Positions 45,626 through 54,395 of a stretch of DNA of 64,000 nt are shown in pieces. The notes below the pieces were generated by a model. It did no database searches. It was given only the letters and a program-made list of their open reading frames with translations, and was not told where the DNA came from. The position numbers were made by a program, and so were the translations under genes. This stretch comes from DATLWN01 sp964422615 (lineage in GTDB: Bacteria; Pseudomonadota; Zetaproteobacteria; Mariprofundales; Mariprofundaceae): contig CAYRBJ010000003.1 of assembly GCA_964422615.1 (NCBI GenBank), forward strand, positions 1 through 64,000. Reading direction: 5' to 3'. The stretch's first letter is position 1; each line of letters starts with the position of its first letter.

Positions 45626-48217
45626 TTACACGTTGCGGCCATGGAGATAACGCATGGTTCCTACCTTGATCATGTCGTTGAACAGGAGCCACAGCAGGGC
45701 GTAGGCCCACATCCACAGCGCATATTTCCAACCGATGGGTGTGATCAACAAGCCGTACACCGCGATCAGGGTGCCGAGGATCTCGGTGCCGAAGGTGGCC
45801 CCGAACAGCAGTGGTGAGGGCCAGGGGCGTTGCCAAAACCAGCCGCGGGCGCGGGTGATATACAGCGTACTGTGTCCGGCCACGATCAGTTTCAGGAATA
45901 GCATGGTGCGGATTATGTCGTCGGAGAAGCCATGCTCCTTGAGCAGGAAAAATAGCAGGAATGACGAGAGCACGCCGACAATACCCAGAACGCTCGAGAT
46001 GGTGAGCATCTCCGGCATGTCCCAGCGTACCGGTTTGATGTCCACCGGCGTATTATCGGAAGCGATGGCAAGAATGGGGATGTCGTTGAGCAACGCCAGC
46101 ATGATGATCATCAGAGCGGTAATGGGATAGAATCTGAACACCACAATGCTGAACGTCATGAACAGGATGATGCGGATGGTCTCGGCGATGCGGAAGACGG
46201 CATAGCTCTTCATGCGTTCGAAGGTGATGCGTGCCTGTTTGACCGCCTCATTGATCACGCTGAGCCCGGGAGCGGTCAGGATGATGTCAGCCGCGGCGCG
46301 GGCGGCGTCGGTAGCGTTGGAGACGGCGATACCGCAGTCGGCCTTCTTCAGAGCCGGGGCATCGTTGACGCCGTCTCCGGTCATGCCGACGATATGGCCA
46401 GCCTTCTGCAGGATATCGACGATCCGGTATTTATCCTCAGGCACTACCTCGGCGAATATCGAGATATCCTGGATCATTTCGACGATGGCCGATTCGTGCG
46501 TATGCACAAATTCGCGCTCCAGCAGAGCGGTGTCGTACATGGCCTGCACACTTTCCATGACGTCAGTGGCAAACTGTTGTGCCTGCTTATGCGAGACATC
46601 TGGTTGCAGGCGTTGGTAGATGGCTGTGGAAAGCACGCTAGCCAAGGCTAAAAGCTCGCTGCTGCCCGTGCCCGACAACTGCGTCGAATTCATCGTGCGC
46701 TGCGGCAAGCCGAGAAGGGCGCCGATTTCACGGGCGATCGCCACATTGTCGCCGGTGATCATCTTGACCTCAACGCCGTGGTTCTGCATGTCCGCGATGA
46801 CTTCCTTGGAATCCTCCCGCGGCGGGTCGTACAGTGGGATCAGGCCCAGCAGCGTCAGCGGTTCGTTGCCTTGGCGGCGGCCGACGGCCAGCGTGCGATA
46901 GCCTTTGGTGGCGAGCAGATCCACCATCTTCTGCAGGTTCCGTGCCGCTGCGTCGGCGAGCCCCGCCATGCCGATCAGCACCTGCGGTGCACCCTTGACA
47001 GCCGTGTATTGCACATCACCGCGGCTGATCTTCGCCTCGGTACGCTTGTGTACCGGGTCGAACGGCATGAACCCAAGCTGCACATAACCATTACGGTCCA
47101 GATCCGGGAAATGCTCGTCGATGTAATGGAAGATCGGCATCTCGATCGGATCTCGGTTCTCAAGCCGCGAAGCCAGCGACGCGGTAAGGAACAAATCGCC
47201 CTCGCTGCATCCGTCAAACACCACGGGCTCAGCCACGTGCATCTCGTTGCGGGTCAAAGTCCCGGTCTTGTCCGAGCAGAATACGTCGACACCGGCCAGT
47301 TCCTCGATGGCTGTCAGCTTGCTGACGATGGCCTGGCGATGGGCCAGGTTCATCGCCCCCACCGCCATGGTGACGGACAGTACTGCCGGAAGCGCGACTG
47401 GAATGGAGGCCACCGTCAACACCAGAGCAAAGCGGGCGATTTCCAGGAATGGCTCATGGCGGAACAGCGATACCATGATGATTAACACCACCAGGGCAAC
47501 GGAGATCGCGATAAGAAAATCGCCGATGCGGATGACCATGCGTTGGAAGTGGCTGCGCTCTTCCAGCGATGCCTTGGCGACCAAGGCCACCAGGTTGTGG
47601 AAATTGGTCTCGGCACCGGTATTGGTGACCAAGGCCAGCATCTCGCCCTGCTTAACGATGGTGCTGGAATAGGCGATCTCGCCCGGTTTCTTGCTGACCG
47701 GCAGTGATTCCCCGGTCAGCGCGGACTGGTCGATCAGCAGGTAGTCGCCTTGGCACAGCTGCACGTCGGCAGGCACCACATTGCCGATACGCAGCTTGAC
47801 GATATCGCCCGGCACCAACTCGCGCGCCAGTATGGTTTTGAATGCACCGTCGCGGCGCACGATGATTTCGGCGGATATGCGCTTCTTCAGGGCCTTTAGG
47901 GCGTTCAGCGCCCGGTGCTCCTGGAAGAAGTCGAGCCCGGCGTTGACCAGAAGCAGGATGGTGATGATGATGAAGTCATCCCATTTCTGCACGATGGCGG
48001 AGAGAATGGCAGCCACCTCGATCATCCACGAGATCGGCCCCCAGAAGCGGCGAAGGATGCGGTGCCAGAGCGATTCCTCCCGCTCCGCCATCTCGTTATA
48101 ACCGAAGCGCTGCAAGCGTTTGGTGGCTTCCGATTCCGATAGGCCGCGCTCCGGGTCGCTTTGCAGGAGCCTTAGACTGTCTTCAACGGTTTGTTTGGCA
48201 TAATCATCCGATTTCAT
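45626..48217 (-). CDS. Plasma-membrane proton-efflux P-type ATPase
   Basis: This 863-residue P3-type ATPase would pump protons out at the cost of ATP. It has an N-terminal cation-ATPase domain, the actuator motif L-T-G-E-S, phosphorylation motif C-S-D-K-T-G-T-L-T, a nucleotide-binding region and hinge motif T-G-D-G-V-N-D-A-P-A-L-K-K-A-D, and about ten membrane helices. P-V-A-L-P-A in helix 4 fits the proton-pumping subgroup rather than Ca2+ pumps. Bacterial members are common in acid-tolerant organisms. It is convergent with the LysR gene. Confidence 0.9.
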   Translation of the reverse strand: MKSDDYAKQTVEDSLRLLQSDPERGLSESEATKRLQRFGYNEMAEREESLWHRILRRFWGPISWMIEVAAILSAIVQKWDDFIIITILLLVNAGLDFFQEHRALNALKALKKRISAEIIVRRDGAFKTILARELVPGDIVKLRIGNVVPADVQLCQGDYLLIDQSALTGESLPVSKKPGEIAYSSTIVKQGEMLALVTNTGAETNFHNLVALVAKASLEERSHFQRMVIRIGDFLIAISVALVVLIIMVSLFRHEPFLEIARFALVLTVASIPVALPAVLSVTMAVGAMNLAHRQAIVSKLTAIEELAGVDVFCSDKTGTLTRNEMHVAEPVVFDGCSEGDLFLTASLASRLENRDPIEMPIFHYIDEHFPDLDRNGYVQLGFMPFDPVHKRTEAKISRGDVQYTAVKGAPQVLIGMAGLADAAARNLQKMVDLLATKGYRTLAVGRRQGNEPLTLLGLIPLYDPPREDSKEVIADMQNHGVEVKMITGDNVAIAREIGALLGLPQRTMNSTQLSGTGSSELLALASVLSTAIYQRLQPDVSHKQAQQFATDVMESVQAMYDTALLEREFVHTHESAIVEMIQDISIFAEVVPEDKYRIVDILQKAGHIVGMTGDGVNDAPALKKADCGIAVSNATDAARAAADIILTAPGLSVINEAVKQARITFERMKSYAVFRIAETIRIILFMTFSIVVFRFYPITALMIIMLALLNDIPILAIASDNTPVDIKPVRWDMPEMLTISSVLGIVGVLSSFLLFFLLKEHGFSDDIIRTMLFLKLIVAGHSTLYITRARGWFWQRPWPSPLLFGATFGTEILGTLIAVYGLLITPIGWKYALWMWAYALLWLLFNDMIKVGTMRYLHGRNV

Positions 48218-48280
48218 CGCCCGCCACCTTTTACTACACTGCGTTTCTGTAAGGAATTAAGACGATGGATGCCGCCGTGG

Positions 48281-49390
48281 CTAGCGTGTCTGTCGCTGTT
48301 TCTCGGCCCGTTCCGCGCGCATCTGTGCTTCGCGTTCAGCCATATTCTGATCCCAGGCACCGCGGTCGACACCCCAATCGCCGAGTGTTTCCCCGACAAT
48401 GGCCGACAAGGCTTCGATATGTGCAGCTGAGGCATTCAGGGCCGGGATGTAGTGGAATTCACCGCCGCCGGCGGACGCAAACACATGCCGGTTTTCGACG
48501 GCGATCTCGTCCACGGTTTCCAGGCAGTCCGCAGCAAACCCTGGGCAGACCACATGCACCTTGCCCAGCTTTTCCCCGCCCCATGCCTTCAGGGTGTCGC
48601 TGGTGTACGGCCGCAGCCATTCCTCGCGTCCGAACAGCGACTGGAAGGCCAGTTTCCAGTCTCCTTCCTCCAGGCCGAGTTGCTCCGCCACCAGACGGGC
48701 GGTCTTGTGACACAGGCAATGGTAGGGGTCTCCGGCCAGGAAATAGCGGCGGGGGATACCGTGGAAGGAGAACAGCAGGCGATCGGGCCGGCCATGTTGT
48801 TGCCAGTATGCGCGGATCGAGGCGGCGAGGGCCGCGATGTAGTCCGGGTGATCGTGATAGCCGTTGACGGTCCGCAACTCGGGCATCCAGCGCCAACGGG
48901 TCAGCTCCAGTAACACCGCATCCAGGGCCGAGGCGGTGGAGGTGGCCGAGTACTGCGGATACAGCGGCAGCACCAGCATGCGCCGGCAGCCCTTGTCGCG
49001 CAGCCTGGCCATGGCCTCGGCCACGGCGGGACGGCCATAGCGCATGCCCAGTTCCACATGCACCGGATTGCCATAGTTTCCCGCCAGCTGTTGGGCGAGG
49101 CCGGCGGCAATGCCCCGGCTGTGTACCAGCAGCGGCGAGCCCTCGTCGGTCCAGATGCGGCGGTAGGCTGCCGCGGAGCGGGATGGTCGGATGTTCAGGA
49201 TGATGCCGTGCAAGATCAGCCACCACAGCCAGCGCGGCTGTTCAACAATGCGGGGATCGGAAAGGAACTCCCGCAGGTAGCGGCGCAGTGCGGGGGTGAT
49301 CGGTGCTTCCGGCGTGCCAAGGTTCAGCAGCAGCACGCCGACGGCGGGGATCTGCCGGTGATCGAATGCGGGCTCGCCCTGATAGTGCAT
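48281..49390 (-). CDS. hemH: Ferrochelatase
   Basis: HemH inserts Fe2+ into protoporphyrin IX, the last step of heme synthesis. The 369-residue protein has L-L-N-L-G-T-P near the start, P-L-Y-P-Q-Y-S-A-T-S-T-A, the active-site F-S-F-H-G-I-P and the C-terminal C-P-G-F-A-A-D-C-L-E-T-V-D-E-I. It ends in a charged Arg/Glu/Gln helical tail of about 20 residues. The start at 49390 has an AAGGAG site. Confidence 0.96.
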   Translation of the reverse strand: MHYQGEPAFDHRQIPAVGVLLLNLGTPEAPITPALRRYLREFLSDPRIVEQPRWLWWLILHGIILNIRPSRSAAAYRRIWTDEGSPLLVHSRGIAAGLAQQLAGNYGNPVHVELGMRYGRPAVAEAMARLRDKGCRRMLVLPLYPQYSATSTASALDAVLLELTRWRWMPELRTVNGYHDHPDYIAALAASIRAYWQQHGRPDRLLFSFHGIPRRYFLAGDPYHCLCHKTARLVAEQLGLEEGDWKLAFQSLFGREEWLRPYTSDTLKAWGGEKLGKVHVVCPGFAADCLETVDEIAVENRHVFASAGGGEFHYIPALNASAAHIEALSAIVGETLGDWGVDRGAWDQNMAEREAQMRAERAEKQRQTR

Positions 49391-49540
49391 GACTGCTCCT
49401 TGGGTGTGATGGCCGTATCATGCCATATCTGTTCCATATCCCACACCGTGACATCCGGTTGGCCTCGTGATGGGTTTGCGGCATGATTGCGCCCGGCACA
49501 AGCCCTGTCATCCGAAGCATCATTCCCGAAGGAGTCCATG

Positions 49541-49792
49541 ATGGCCCTGATGATCACCGATGAGTGCATTAATTGCGGCGTTTGCGAGCCCGAATGCCCG
49601 AACGAGGCGATTTTTGAGGGAGACGAGATCTACGAGATCGATCCCGACAAGTGTACCGAATGCGTGGGGCACTACGAGGAATCCCAATGCCAGCTGGTTT
49701 GTCCGGTGGACTGCATTCCCCATGATGCGGATCGGGTGGAGAATAGGGAAGAGCTACAGGAGAAATACCTGAAACTGACCGGCAAGGCCTGA
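49541..49792 (+). CDS. 2[4Fe-4S] ferredoxin, Alvin/YfhL type
   Basis: This 83-residue ferredoxin has cluster motifs C-I-N-C-G-V-C-E-P-E-C-P and C-T-E-C-V-G-H-Y-E-E-S-Q-C-x3-C-P. The six- to eight-residue insertion between the second and third cysteines of the second cluster, plus a C-terminal helix, is typical of the Allochromatium-type ferredoxin, which has unusually low potentials. ATG 49541 is best spaced from AAGGAG; ATG 49538 is the alternative. It precedes gmk by one base. It could be a partner of the Rsx complex. Confidence 0.92.
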   Translation: MALMITDECINCGVCEPECPNEAIFEGDEIYEIDPDKCTECVGHYEESQCQLVCPVDCIPHDADRVENREELQEKYLKLTGKA

Positions 49793-49793
49793 C

Positions 49794-50360
49794 ATGTCCG
49801 CTTCCCCCAGCCACGTTGAACGGCTGTTTGTGATATCCGGGCCGTCCGGCAGCGGCAAGACCAGCCTGTGCCGGGCCTGGATGGAGCGCTGTCCGCGGCT
49901 ACGCATGAGCGTGTCCAGCACCACGCGTCCGCCACGGCCGGGTGAGGTGGACGGACATGACTACCATTTCCTGAGTCCGGCCGAATTTGACCAGCAGGTG
50001 GCTGCCGGTGACTTTCTGGAATCGGCGGTGGTGCACAACCATCGCTACGGCACCCGCCGTGCCGATGTAGAAAAGTTGCTTGCCGAAGGATATGACGTAC
50101 TGCTGGAGATCGATTGGCAGGGGGCGCGTCAGGTGGCCGCCAAGCTGCCGGAGGCCTTCCGTATCTTCATCATGCCGCCCTCACTGGATGAACTTCGTCG
50201 ACGTCTGACCAGCCGCGGCCAGGACAGCGCCGATGTGGTGGCAAGCCGCCTGGCTGCCGCCGAAAGCGAAATGGCGCATGCAGACGAAGCGCATGTACGC
50301 ATCGTCAATGACGATTTTTCCCATGCCCTGGAGCAGTTGTTGGCCCTGTACGGCGGCTGA
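49794..50360 (+). CDS. gmk: Guanylate kinase
   Basis: Gmk phosphorylates GMP to GDP. The 188-residue protein has the P-loop I-S-G-P-S-G-S-G-K-T-S-L, the GMP-binding S-S-T-T-R-P-P-R-P-G-E-V-D-G-x-D-Y and I-D-W-Q-G-A-R-Q-V. It is slightly shorter than E. coli Gmk (207), mainly at the C-terminus. Followed by rpoZ and spoT as in E. coli, which links nucleotide supply with ppGpp control. Confidence 0.96.
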   Translation: MSASPSHVERLFVISGPSGSGKTSLCRAWMERCPRLRMSVSSTTRPPRPGEVDGHDYHFLSPAEFDQQVAAGDFLESAVVHNHRYGTRRADVEKLLAEGYDVLLEIDWQGARQVAAKLPEAFRIFIMPPSLDELRRRLTSRGQDSADVVASRLAAAESEMAHADEAHVRIVNDDFSHALEQLLALYGG

Positions 50361-50438
50361 TTGCCTTTTGGCAGGGTGCCGCTATGCTTATCGTTCATGC
50401 CCCTTATCAATATGTTGAAGACCGGAGGTTGACGTCGG

Positions 50439-50717
50439 ATGGCCCGTGTCACAGTTGAAGATTGCATTCGTTATTACCCAAACCGTTTCGAAATGGTCGT
50501 GCTGGCTACCCGCCGGGCCCGCCAGCTTCTCGGCACCATGCCCCAGCCCATCGATGGTGAGATGCACAAGCCGGCAGTGCAGGCACTGAAGGAGATCGGC
50601 GATGGCCAGGTGACCTGGGAGAGCATATTCGAGACTGATCGCATCGAACGCGAGCGTCTGCTCGCGGTTCAGGCAGCCGAGGCCGCTCAGCAGCGTCTGG
50701 AAGAAGACGAGATCTGA
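50439..50717 (+). CDS. rpoZ: RNA polymerase omega subunit
   Basis: This 92-residue omega subunit assists assembly of RNA polymerase and forms part of a ppGpp site. It has the N-terminal M-A-R-V-T-V-E-D-C, then N-R-F-E-M-V-V-L-A-T-R-R-A-R-Q-L and K-P-A-V-Q-A-L-K-E-I. A CGGAGG site precedes the ATG. It lies 78 bp after gmk and 59 bp before spoT. Confidence 0.96.
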   Translation: MARVTVEDCIRYYPNRFEMVVLATRRARQLLGTMPQPIDGEMHKPAVQALKEIGDGQVTWESIFETDRIERERLLAVQAAEAAQQRLEEDEI

Positions 50718-50776
50718 TTGCCCGCTTGCGGTTGCCTGGTGTCCTGACCCTTCTTCAGTTCTGAGGGCGCCCTGCC

Positions 50777-52915
50777 ATGAGCCGCATCTTCGAAATCACC
50801 GAGCGTGTCCGTTCGTATGCGCCGAAAGCCGATCTGGACCTGATCAACCGCGCTTATGTGTTCGCGGCGCATGCGCACGGTGATCAGTTGCGTCGCTCAG
50901 GCGAACCCTATGTCACGCATCCGCTGGCAGTGGCCCAAATCCTGGCCAGCCTGAAGCTGGACGAGGCCAGTATCGTGACGGCACTGCTGCACGATACGGT
51001 CGAGGATACGCACGTGACGCTGGGCGATGTTGAGAAGCGCTTCGGTGCCGAGATTGCTCGTCTGGTTGATGGGGTGACCAAGATCGGTCAGATCCGCTTC
51101 CGCTCCACAGAGCACAAGCAGGCGGAGAACTTCCGCAAGATGATCCTGGCCACAGCCCAGGATCTGCGCGTGCTGCTGATCAAGCTTGCCGACCGTTTGC
51201 ACAACATGCGTACCCTGAACTTCCTGCCGGAGAACAAGCGCATCGGCATCGCCCAGGAAACCATGCAGCTGTATGCACCGCTGGCCCACCGGCTGGGTAT
51301 CCACTGGATCAAGCAGGAGATGGAGGATTTGTCCTTTGCCCAGCTGGATCCTGGCGCCTACCACGATCTGATTGCGCAGATGAAGGACCATATCGAGGGG
51401 CTGCAGCAGGTGCAGCGGCGGCTGGAGACCATTATCCAGCAGGCGCTGGACCGTAAGGGTGTCAAGGCTCAGGTGCAGGGACGCATGAAGCACCTGTACA
51501 GCGTGCACGAGAAGATGCAGCGCAAGCATATCGATTTTAACGACATCTACGATCTGGTGGCCTTCCGTATCATCGTCGACGATACCCCGGCCTGCTACCA
51601 GACGCTGGGCATCATTCACAGCCTGTACCGGCCGGTTCCGGGGCGTTTCAAGGACTACATCGCCCTGCCCAAGCCGAACGGCTACCAGTCGCTGCACACC
51701 TCGGTCATCGGCCCTGAACATTTCCGCATCGAGGTGCAGATCCGCACCGCCTCCATGCATCGCTTTGCCGAAGACGGCATTGCCGCCCACTGGCGGTACA
51801 AGGGTGAGGGGCAGGATAGCGGGGATGACGACCGCAGCTTCCAGTGGCTGAAGCAGCTGACCGAGCTGATCCAGGAGGTGGAGAATCCGGGAGAGTTTCT
51901 CGAGAACGTGCGCCTCGACCTGTTCGTACAGGAGGTCTATGTATTCAGTCGCGACGGTGACATCTTCGCCCTGCCGCGCGGTGCCCGGCCGCTGGATTTT
52001 GCCTATGCCGTGCATACCGATGTCGGAAACCACTGCATAGGGGTGCGCATCAACGGCGAAGTCACCGATTTCCAGACCCGCCTGCACAATGGCGACCAGA
52101 TCGAAATCATGACCAGTCCCGATCAGACACCAAGCCGGCAATGGCTGCAATATGTCAGGACCCCGAGGGCACGCCAGAGCATCCGCCAGTGGTTCCGGCG
52201 CCAGGAGCGCAACACCAGCATCCGCATGGGTGAACAGATCATCCGCGAGGCCATGGGGAAGGCTGAGATCAAGCCCATGGTCCTGGAGCGTCTGGAATGC
52301 GAGGACGTGGATAGCCTGAAAGAGAGCCTTGGACGCGGCGATATCCCATTGGACAGGTTCCTGGGGGCGGTCGAGAAGGAGCAGTCGGGACCACTGAACA
52401 TCAAAGGCATGGCTCGCTCGATGATGGTGCCGGCTGAATGCTGTCATCCGATACCTGGTGATCCGGTGCTTGGCCAGTTCCGTTCCGGCAAAGGGCTGAT
52501 GCTGCACCATCGCAAATGCCCGGAGGTCAAGCATGCGGATTCCGGCTGGCTGGACGTCAGCTGGGCACCGCAGAAGGGGCAATCGTATCCGACCGGCATT
52601 GAGGTGGTTACACGCAACGAACGGGGCATGCTGGCCAGGGTATCCAGTTGCCTGGCCGAAACGAATGCCAATATCGAGGACCTGAAGATTCACCAGCGTG
52701 GCGGTTCTGTGACCGAACTGCTGTTCCTGATCGATGTCGAGGATCGCACCCATCTGGCCTCGGTGCTGCGCGCAATCAAGGCATTGGACGGCGTGGTTCG
52801 GGTCGGCCGCAAGAACCGCGTGGGCCTTGAGAAACCGCATATGACCCGTTCCTTTGGTGAGGCCTTCCGTGATATGGTATTCCGCCGCAAAAAGGCAAAA
52901 GCGGAGGGTTCATGA
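50777..52915 (+). CDS. spoT: Bifunctional (p)ppGpp synthetase/hydrolase SpoT
   Basis: This 712-residue stringent-response enzyme has an intact HD hydrolase domain (H-A-H-G-D-Q-L-R-R-S-G-E-P-Y and L-L-H-D-T-V-E-D-T). The synthetase domain carries D-L-V-A-F-R and K-P-N-G-Y-Q-S-L-H-T. A TGS domain (L-P-R-G-A-R-P-L-D-F-A-Y), a zinc-finger-like region with C-C-H-P-I-P-G-D, and a C-terminal ACT domain follow. The HD motifs support hydrolase activity. Overlaps ridA by four bases. The rpoZ-spoT order is conserved, but trmH and recG are replaced downstream by ridA. Confidence 0.97.
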   Translation: MSRIFEITERVRSYAPKADLDLINRAYVFAAHAHGDQLRRSGEPYVTHPLAVAQILASLKLDEASIVTALLHDTVEDTHVTLGDVEKRFGAEIARLVDGVTKIGQIRFRSTEHKQAENFRKMILATAQDLRVLLIKLADRLHNMRTLNFLPENKRIGIAQETMQLYAPLAHRLGIHWIKQEMEDLSFAQLDPGAYHDLIAQMKDHIEGLQQVQRRLETIIQQALDRKGVKAQVQGRMKHLYSVHEKMQRKHIDFNDIYDLVAFRIIVDDTPACYQTLGIIHSLYRPVPGRFKDYIALPKPNGYQSLHTSVIGPEHFRIEVQIRTASMHRFAEDGIAAHWRYKGEGQDSGDDDRSFQWLKQLTELIQEVENPGEFLENVRLDLFVQEVYVFSRDGDIFALPRGARPLDFAYAVHTDVGNHCIGVRINGEVTDFQTRLHNGDQIEIMTSPDQTPSRQWLQYVRTPRARQSIRQWFRRQERNTSIRMGEQIIREAMGKAEIKPMVLERLECEDVDSLKESLGRGDIPLDRFLGAVEKEQSGPLNIKGMARSMMVPAECCHPIPGDPVLGQFRSGKGLMLHHRKCPEVKHADSGWLDVSWAPQKGQSYPTGIEVVTRNERGMLARVSSCLAETNANIEDLKIHQRGGSVTELLFLIDVEDRTHLASVLRAIKALDGVVRVGRKNRVGLEKPHMTRSFGEAFRDMVFRRKKAKAEGS

Positions 52916-53301
52916 GTACGATCGATGCGGTGCATGCCAACGATGCGCCAAAGGCGGTGGGGCCTTACAGCCAGGGCATTCGCCATGGTGATGTACTCTA
53001 TCTTTCCGGCCAGATCGGCCTGGATCCAGCCACGGGTTCTTTGGTAGGGGATACGGTGGATGCACAGGCCCAGCAGGTGATGCACAACCTGTCCGCGGTA
53101 TTGCACGCTGGTGGCTGTTCCACCCAGGACATCATCAAAGCAAACATCTATCTGGTGGATATGGCGGATTTTCCCAAGATCAATGCCATGTATGCCGAAT
53201 GGTTGGGCGAACACCGTCCGGCGCGCGCTACCGTGGCCGTGGCGGCACTACCACTGGCGGCAAAGGTGGAGATCGACCTGATCGCCCGCATCCCCGGATA
53301 A
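52912..53301 (+). CDS. ridA: RidA-family enamine/imine deaminase
   Basis: RidA hydrolyses reactive enamines such as 2-aminoacrylate made by PLP enzymes. The 129-residue protein has A-P-K-A-V-G-P-Y-S-Q-G, G-Q-I-G-L-D-P-x-T-G, the substrate-binding Arg in R-P-A-R-A-T-V-A-V-A-A-L-P and a C-terminal V-E-I-D-L-I-A. Starts within spoT's stop (ATGA), so it is translated with it, as in many gammaproteobacteria. Confidence 0.95.
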   Translation: MSTIDAVHANDAPKAVGPYSQGIRHGDVLYLSGQIGLDPATGSLVGDTVDAQAQQVMHNLSAVLHAGGCSTQDIIKANIYLVDMADFPKINAMYAEWLGEHRPARATVAVAALPLAAKVEIDLIARIPG

Positions 53302-53341
53302 AAACAACCGGGCCGTAGAGGTCGACATCCAAAGGCGGCCT

Positions 53342-53803
53342 GTGAAAGCGCTTGCAGATGTTTACGTCGATCACGTGGTGCTGTTGGCTGACAGCTATGC
53401 GCGTCTAACCGGCCACCGACTGGTAGCCGAGGCGGATGTCGCCGGCAGTCTGGCTCGCCGTGTATGGGAGGCGCCCTTCGCCCTGGTCTCGCACGGAACC
53501 GAAGCGGACCCGGTGTTCAATTATGCCAATCTGACCGCCCTGAGGCTGTTCGAGATGTCCTGGGAGGACTTTACGTGCATGCCCTCCCGGCTTTCTGCCG
53601 AACCAGAGAACCAGCAGGCGCGCGCCACATTGCTGCAACGCGTTAAGGAACACGGCTATATCGATGATTATTCAGGGGTACGCATCTCCGCCACTGGCAG
53701 GCGTTTCATGATCCACGATGCCGTGGTATGGAATATTGTTGATTGCCAGGGAAGGCGCCAAGGGCAGGCGGCCATGTTTGCGCAGTGGCGTGCTCTCGAT
53801 TGA
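53342..53803 (+). CDS. MEKHLA-domain protein
   Basis: This 153-residue protein consists of a MEKHLA domain, a PAS-like sensor fold also found at the end of plant HD-ZIP III factors. Typical are Y-x-x-L-T-G-H-R-L-V, F-A-L-V-S-H-G-T-E-x-D-P-V-F-N-Y-A-N, L-x-L-F-E-M-x-W-E and the R-L-S-A-E-P segment. The start is GTG at 53342, behind AAAGGCGG. Role in bacteria unknown. It may follow spoT-ridA on the same transcript. Confidence 0.9.
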   Translation: MKALADVYVDHVVLLADSYARLTGHRLVAEADVAGSLARRVWEAPFALVSHGTEADPVFNYANLTALRLFEMSWEDFTCMPSRLSAEPENQQARATLLQRVKEHGYIDDYSGVRISATGRRFMIHDAVVWNIVDCQGRRQGQAAMFAQWRALD

Positions 53804-53831
53804 CAGTGGGATTGTGGCTTGCGTTTTTTGT

Positions 53832-53870
53832 CTAAAGTAAAGGGAGTCACCGGAACCGGGGGCTCCCTGA
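53832..53870 (-). terminator. Hairpin terminator for the small minus-strand gene
   Basis: A GGGAG/CTCCC stem with an inner ACCGG/CCGGG extension spans about 53841-53868. Read on the minus strand it is followed by a T-rich run (TTTACTTT). It also faces the end of the MEKHLA gene. Confidence 0.5.
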
Positions 53871-53886
53871 ACTTTGCCTGATGGGC

Positions 53887-53994
53887 TCAGTCGATCGATG
53901 CGACGAAGCCGTAGAAGGAAGTAATACTGAAAAAGGCGATGACGGCGGCAATGATCGCCATGACAAGTTCTTTCAAGCCATCCATGTTTTTCAT
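53887..53994 (-). CDS. 35-residue single-span membrane protein
   Basis: This short protein has M-K-N-M-D-G-L-K-E, then a hydrophobic helix (LVMAIIAAVIAFFSITSFYGF) and V-A-S-I-D. AGGAGG precedes the ATG at 53994, and a terminator-like hairpin follows. A longer in-frame reading has no ribosome site. No family is recognised. A second small membrane protein lies 76 bp upstream on the same strand. Confidence 0.6.
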   Translation of the reverse strand: MKNMDGLKELVMAIIAAVIAFFSITSFYGFVASID

Positions 53995-54070
53995 CGTATC
54001 CTCCTGCGGGGATCGTTTCCCTGCGGTAAATACAGGATATGGAACCCGGACGGATGCGATGTAATTGGAA

Positions 54071-54214
54071 TCACCGAAACCCACCATATCTCATGCCGCG
54101 ATGCGGGTTGCCAGAGAACTTGTGCACGACGTGTTCAGTCAGCAGCCATTCCGTTCCCCATACGACGAGGACTACTGCCAATATAATCAGGATGACCTTG
54201 ATAAACGGTTGCAT
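54071..54214 (-). CDS. 47-residue single-span membrane protein
   Basis: This frame encodes M-Q-P-F-I-K, a hydrophobic helix (VILIILAVVLVVWGTEWLL), then a polar tail T-E-H-V-V-H-K-F-S-G-N-P-H-R-G-M-R-Y-G-G-F-R. AAGGAGC lies upstream. Of two overlapping ATGs, 54214 gives the better spacing and the coherent protein. With the 35-residue gene downstream it may form a two-gene unit. Function unknown. Confidence 0.55.
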   Translation of the reverse strand: MQPFIKVILIILAVVLVVWGTEWLLTEHVVHKFSGNPHRGMRYGGFR

Positions 54215-54395
54215 GCATGCTCCTTGCTCTTCTCCCCATCTCTGTTGTCTACATGCTCCATAAATGCCGATCCAAATCCAGGGTTTCCTGCTTTGATGAC
54301 CATTGGTCGCGAAGATGCCTCTGTGCGGGTGAAGGGCAGCCGGTAGATGTGAAGGCGTACACGGCCGCCCACATCAGACAGCCCGGGGCGAAGGC

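Noticed and set aside
50897..52840. 647-codon minus-strand frame
   Set aside because: Antisense shadow of spoT. No ribosome site and no recognisable domain.
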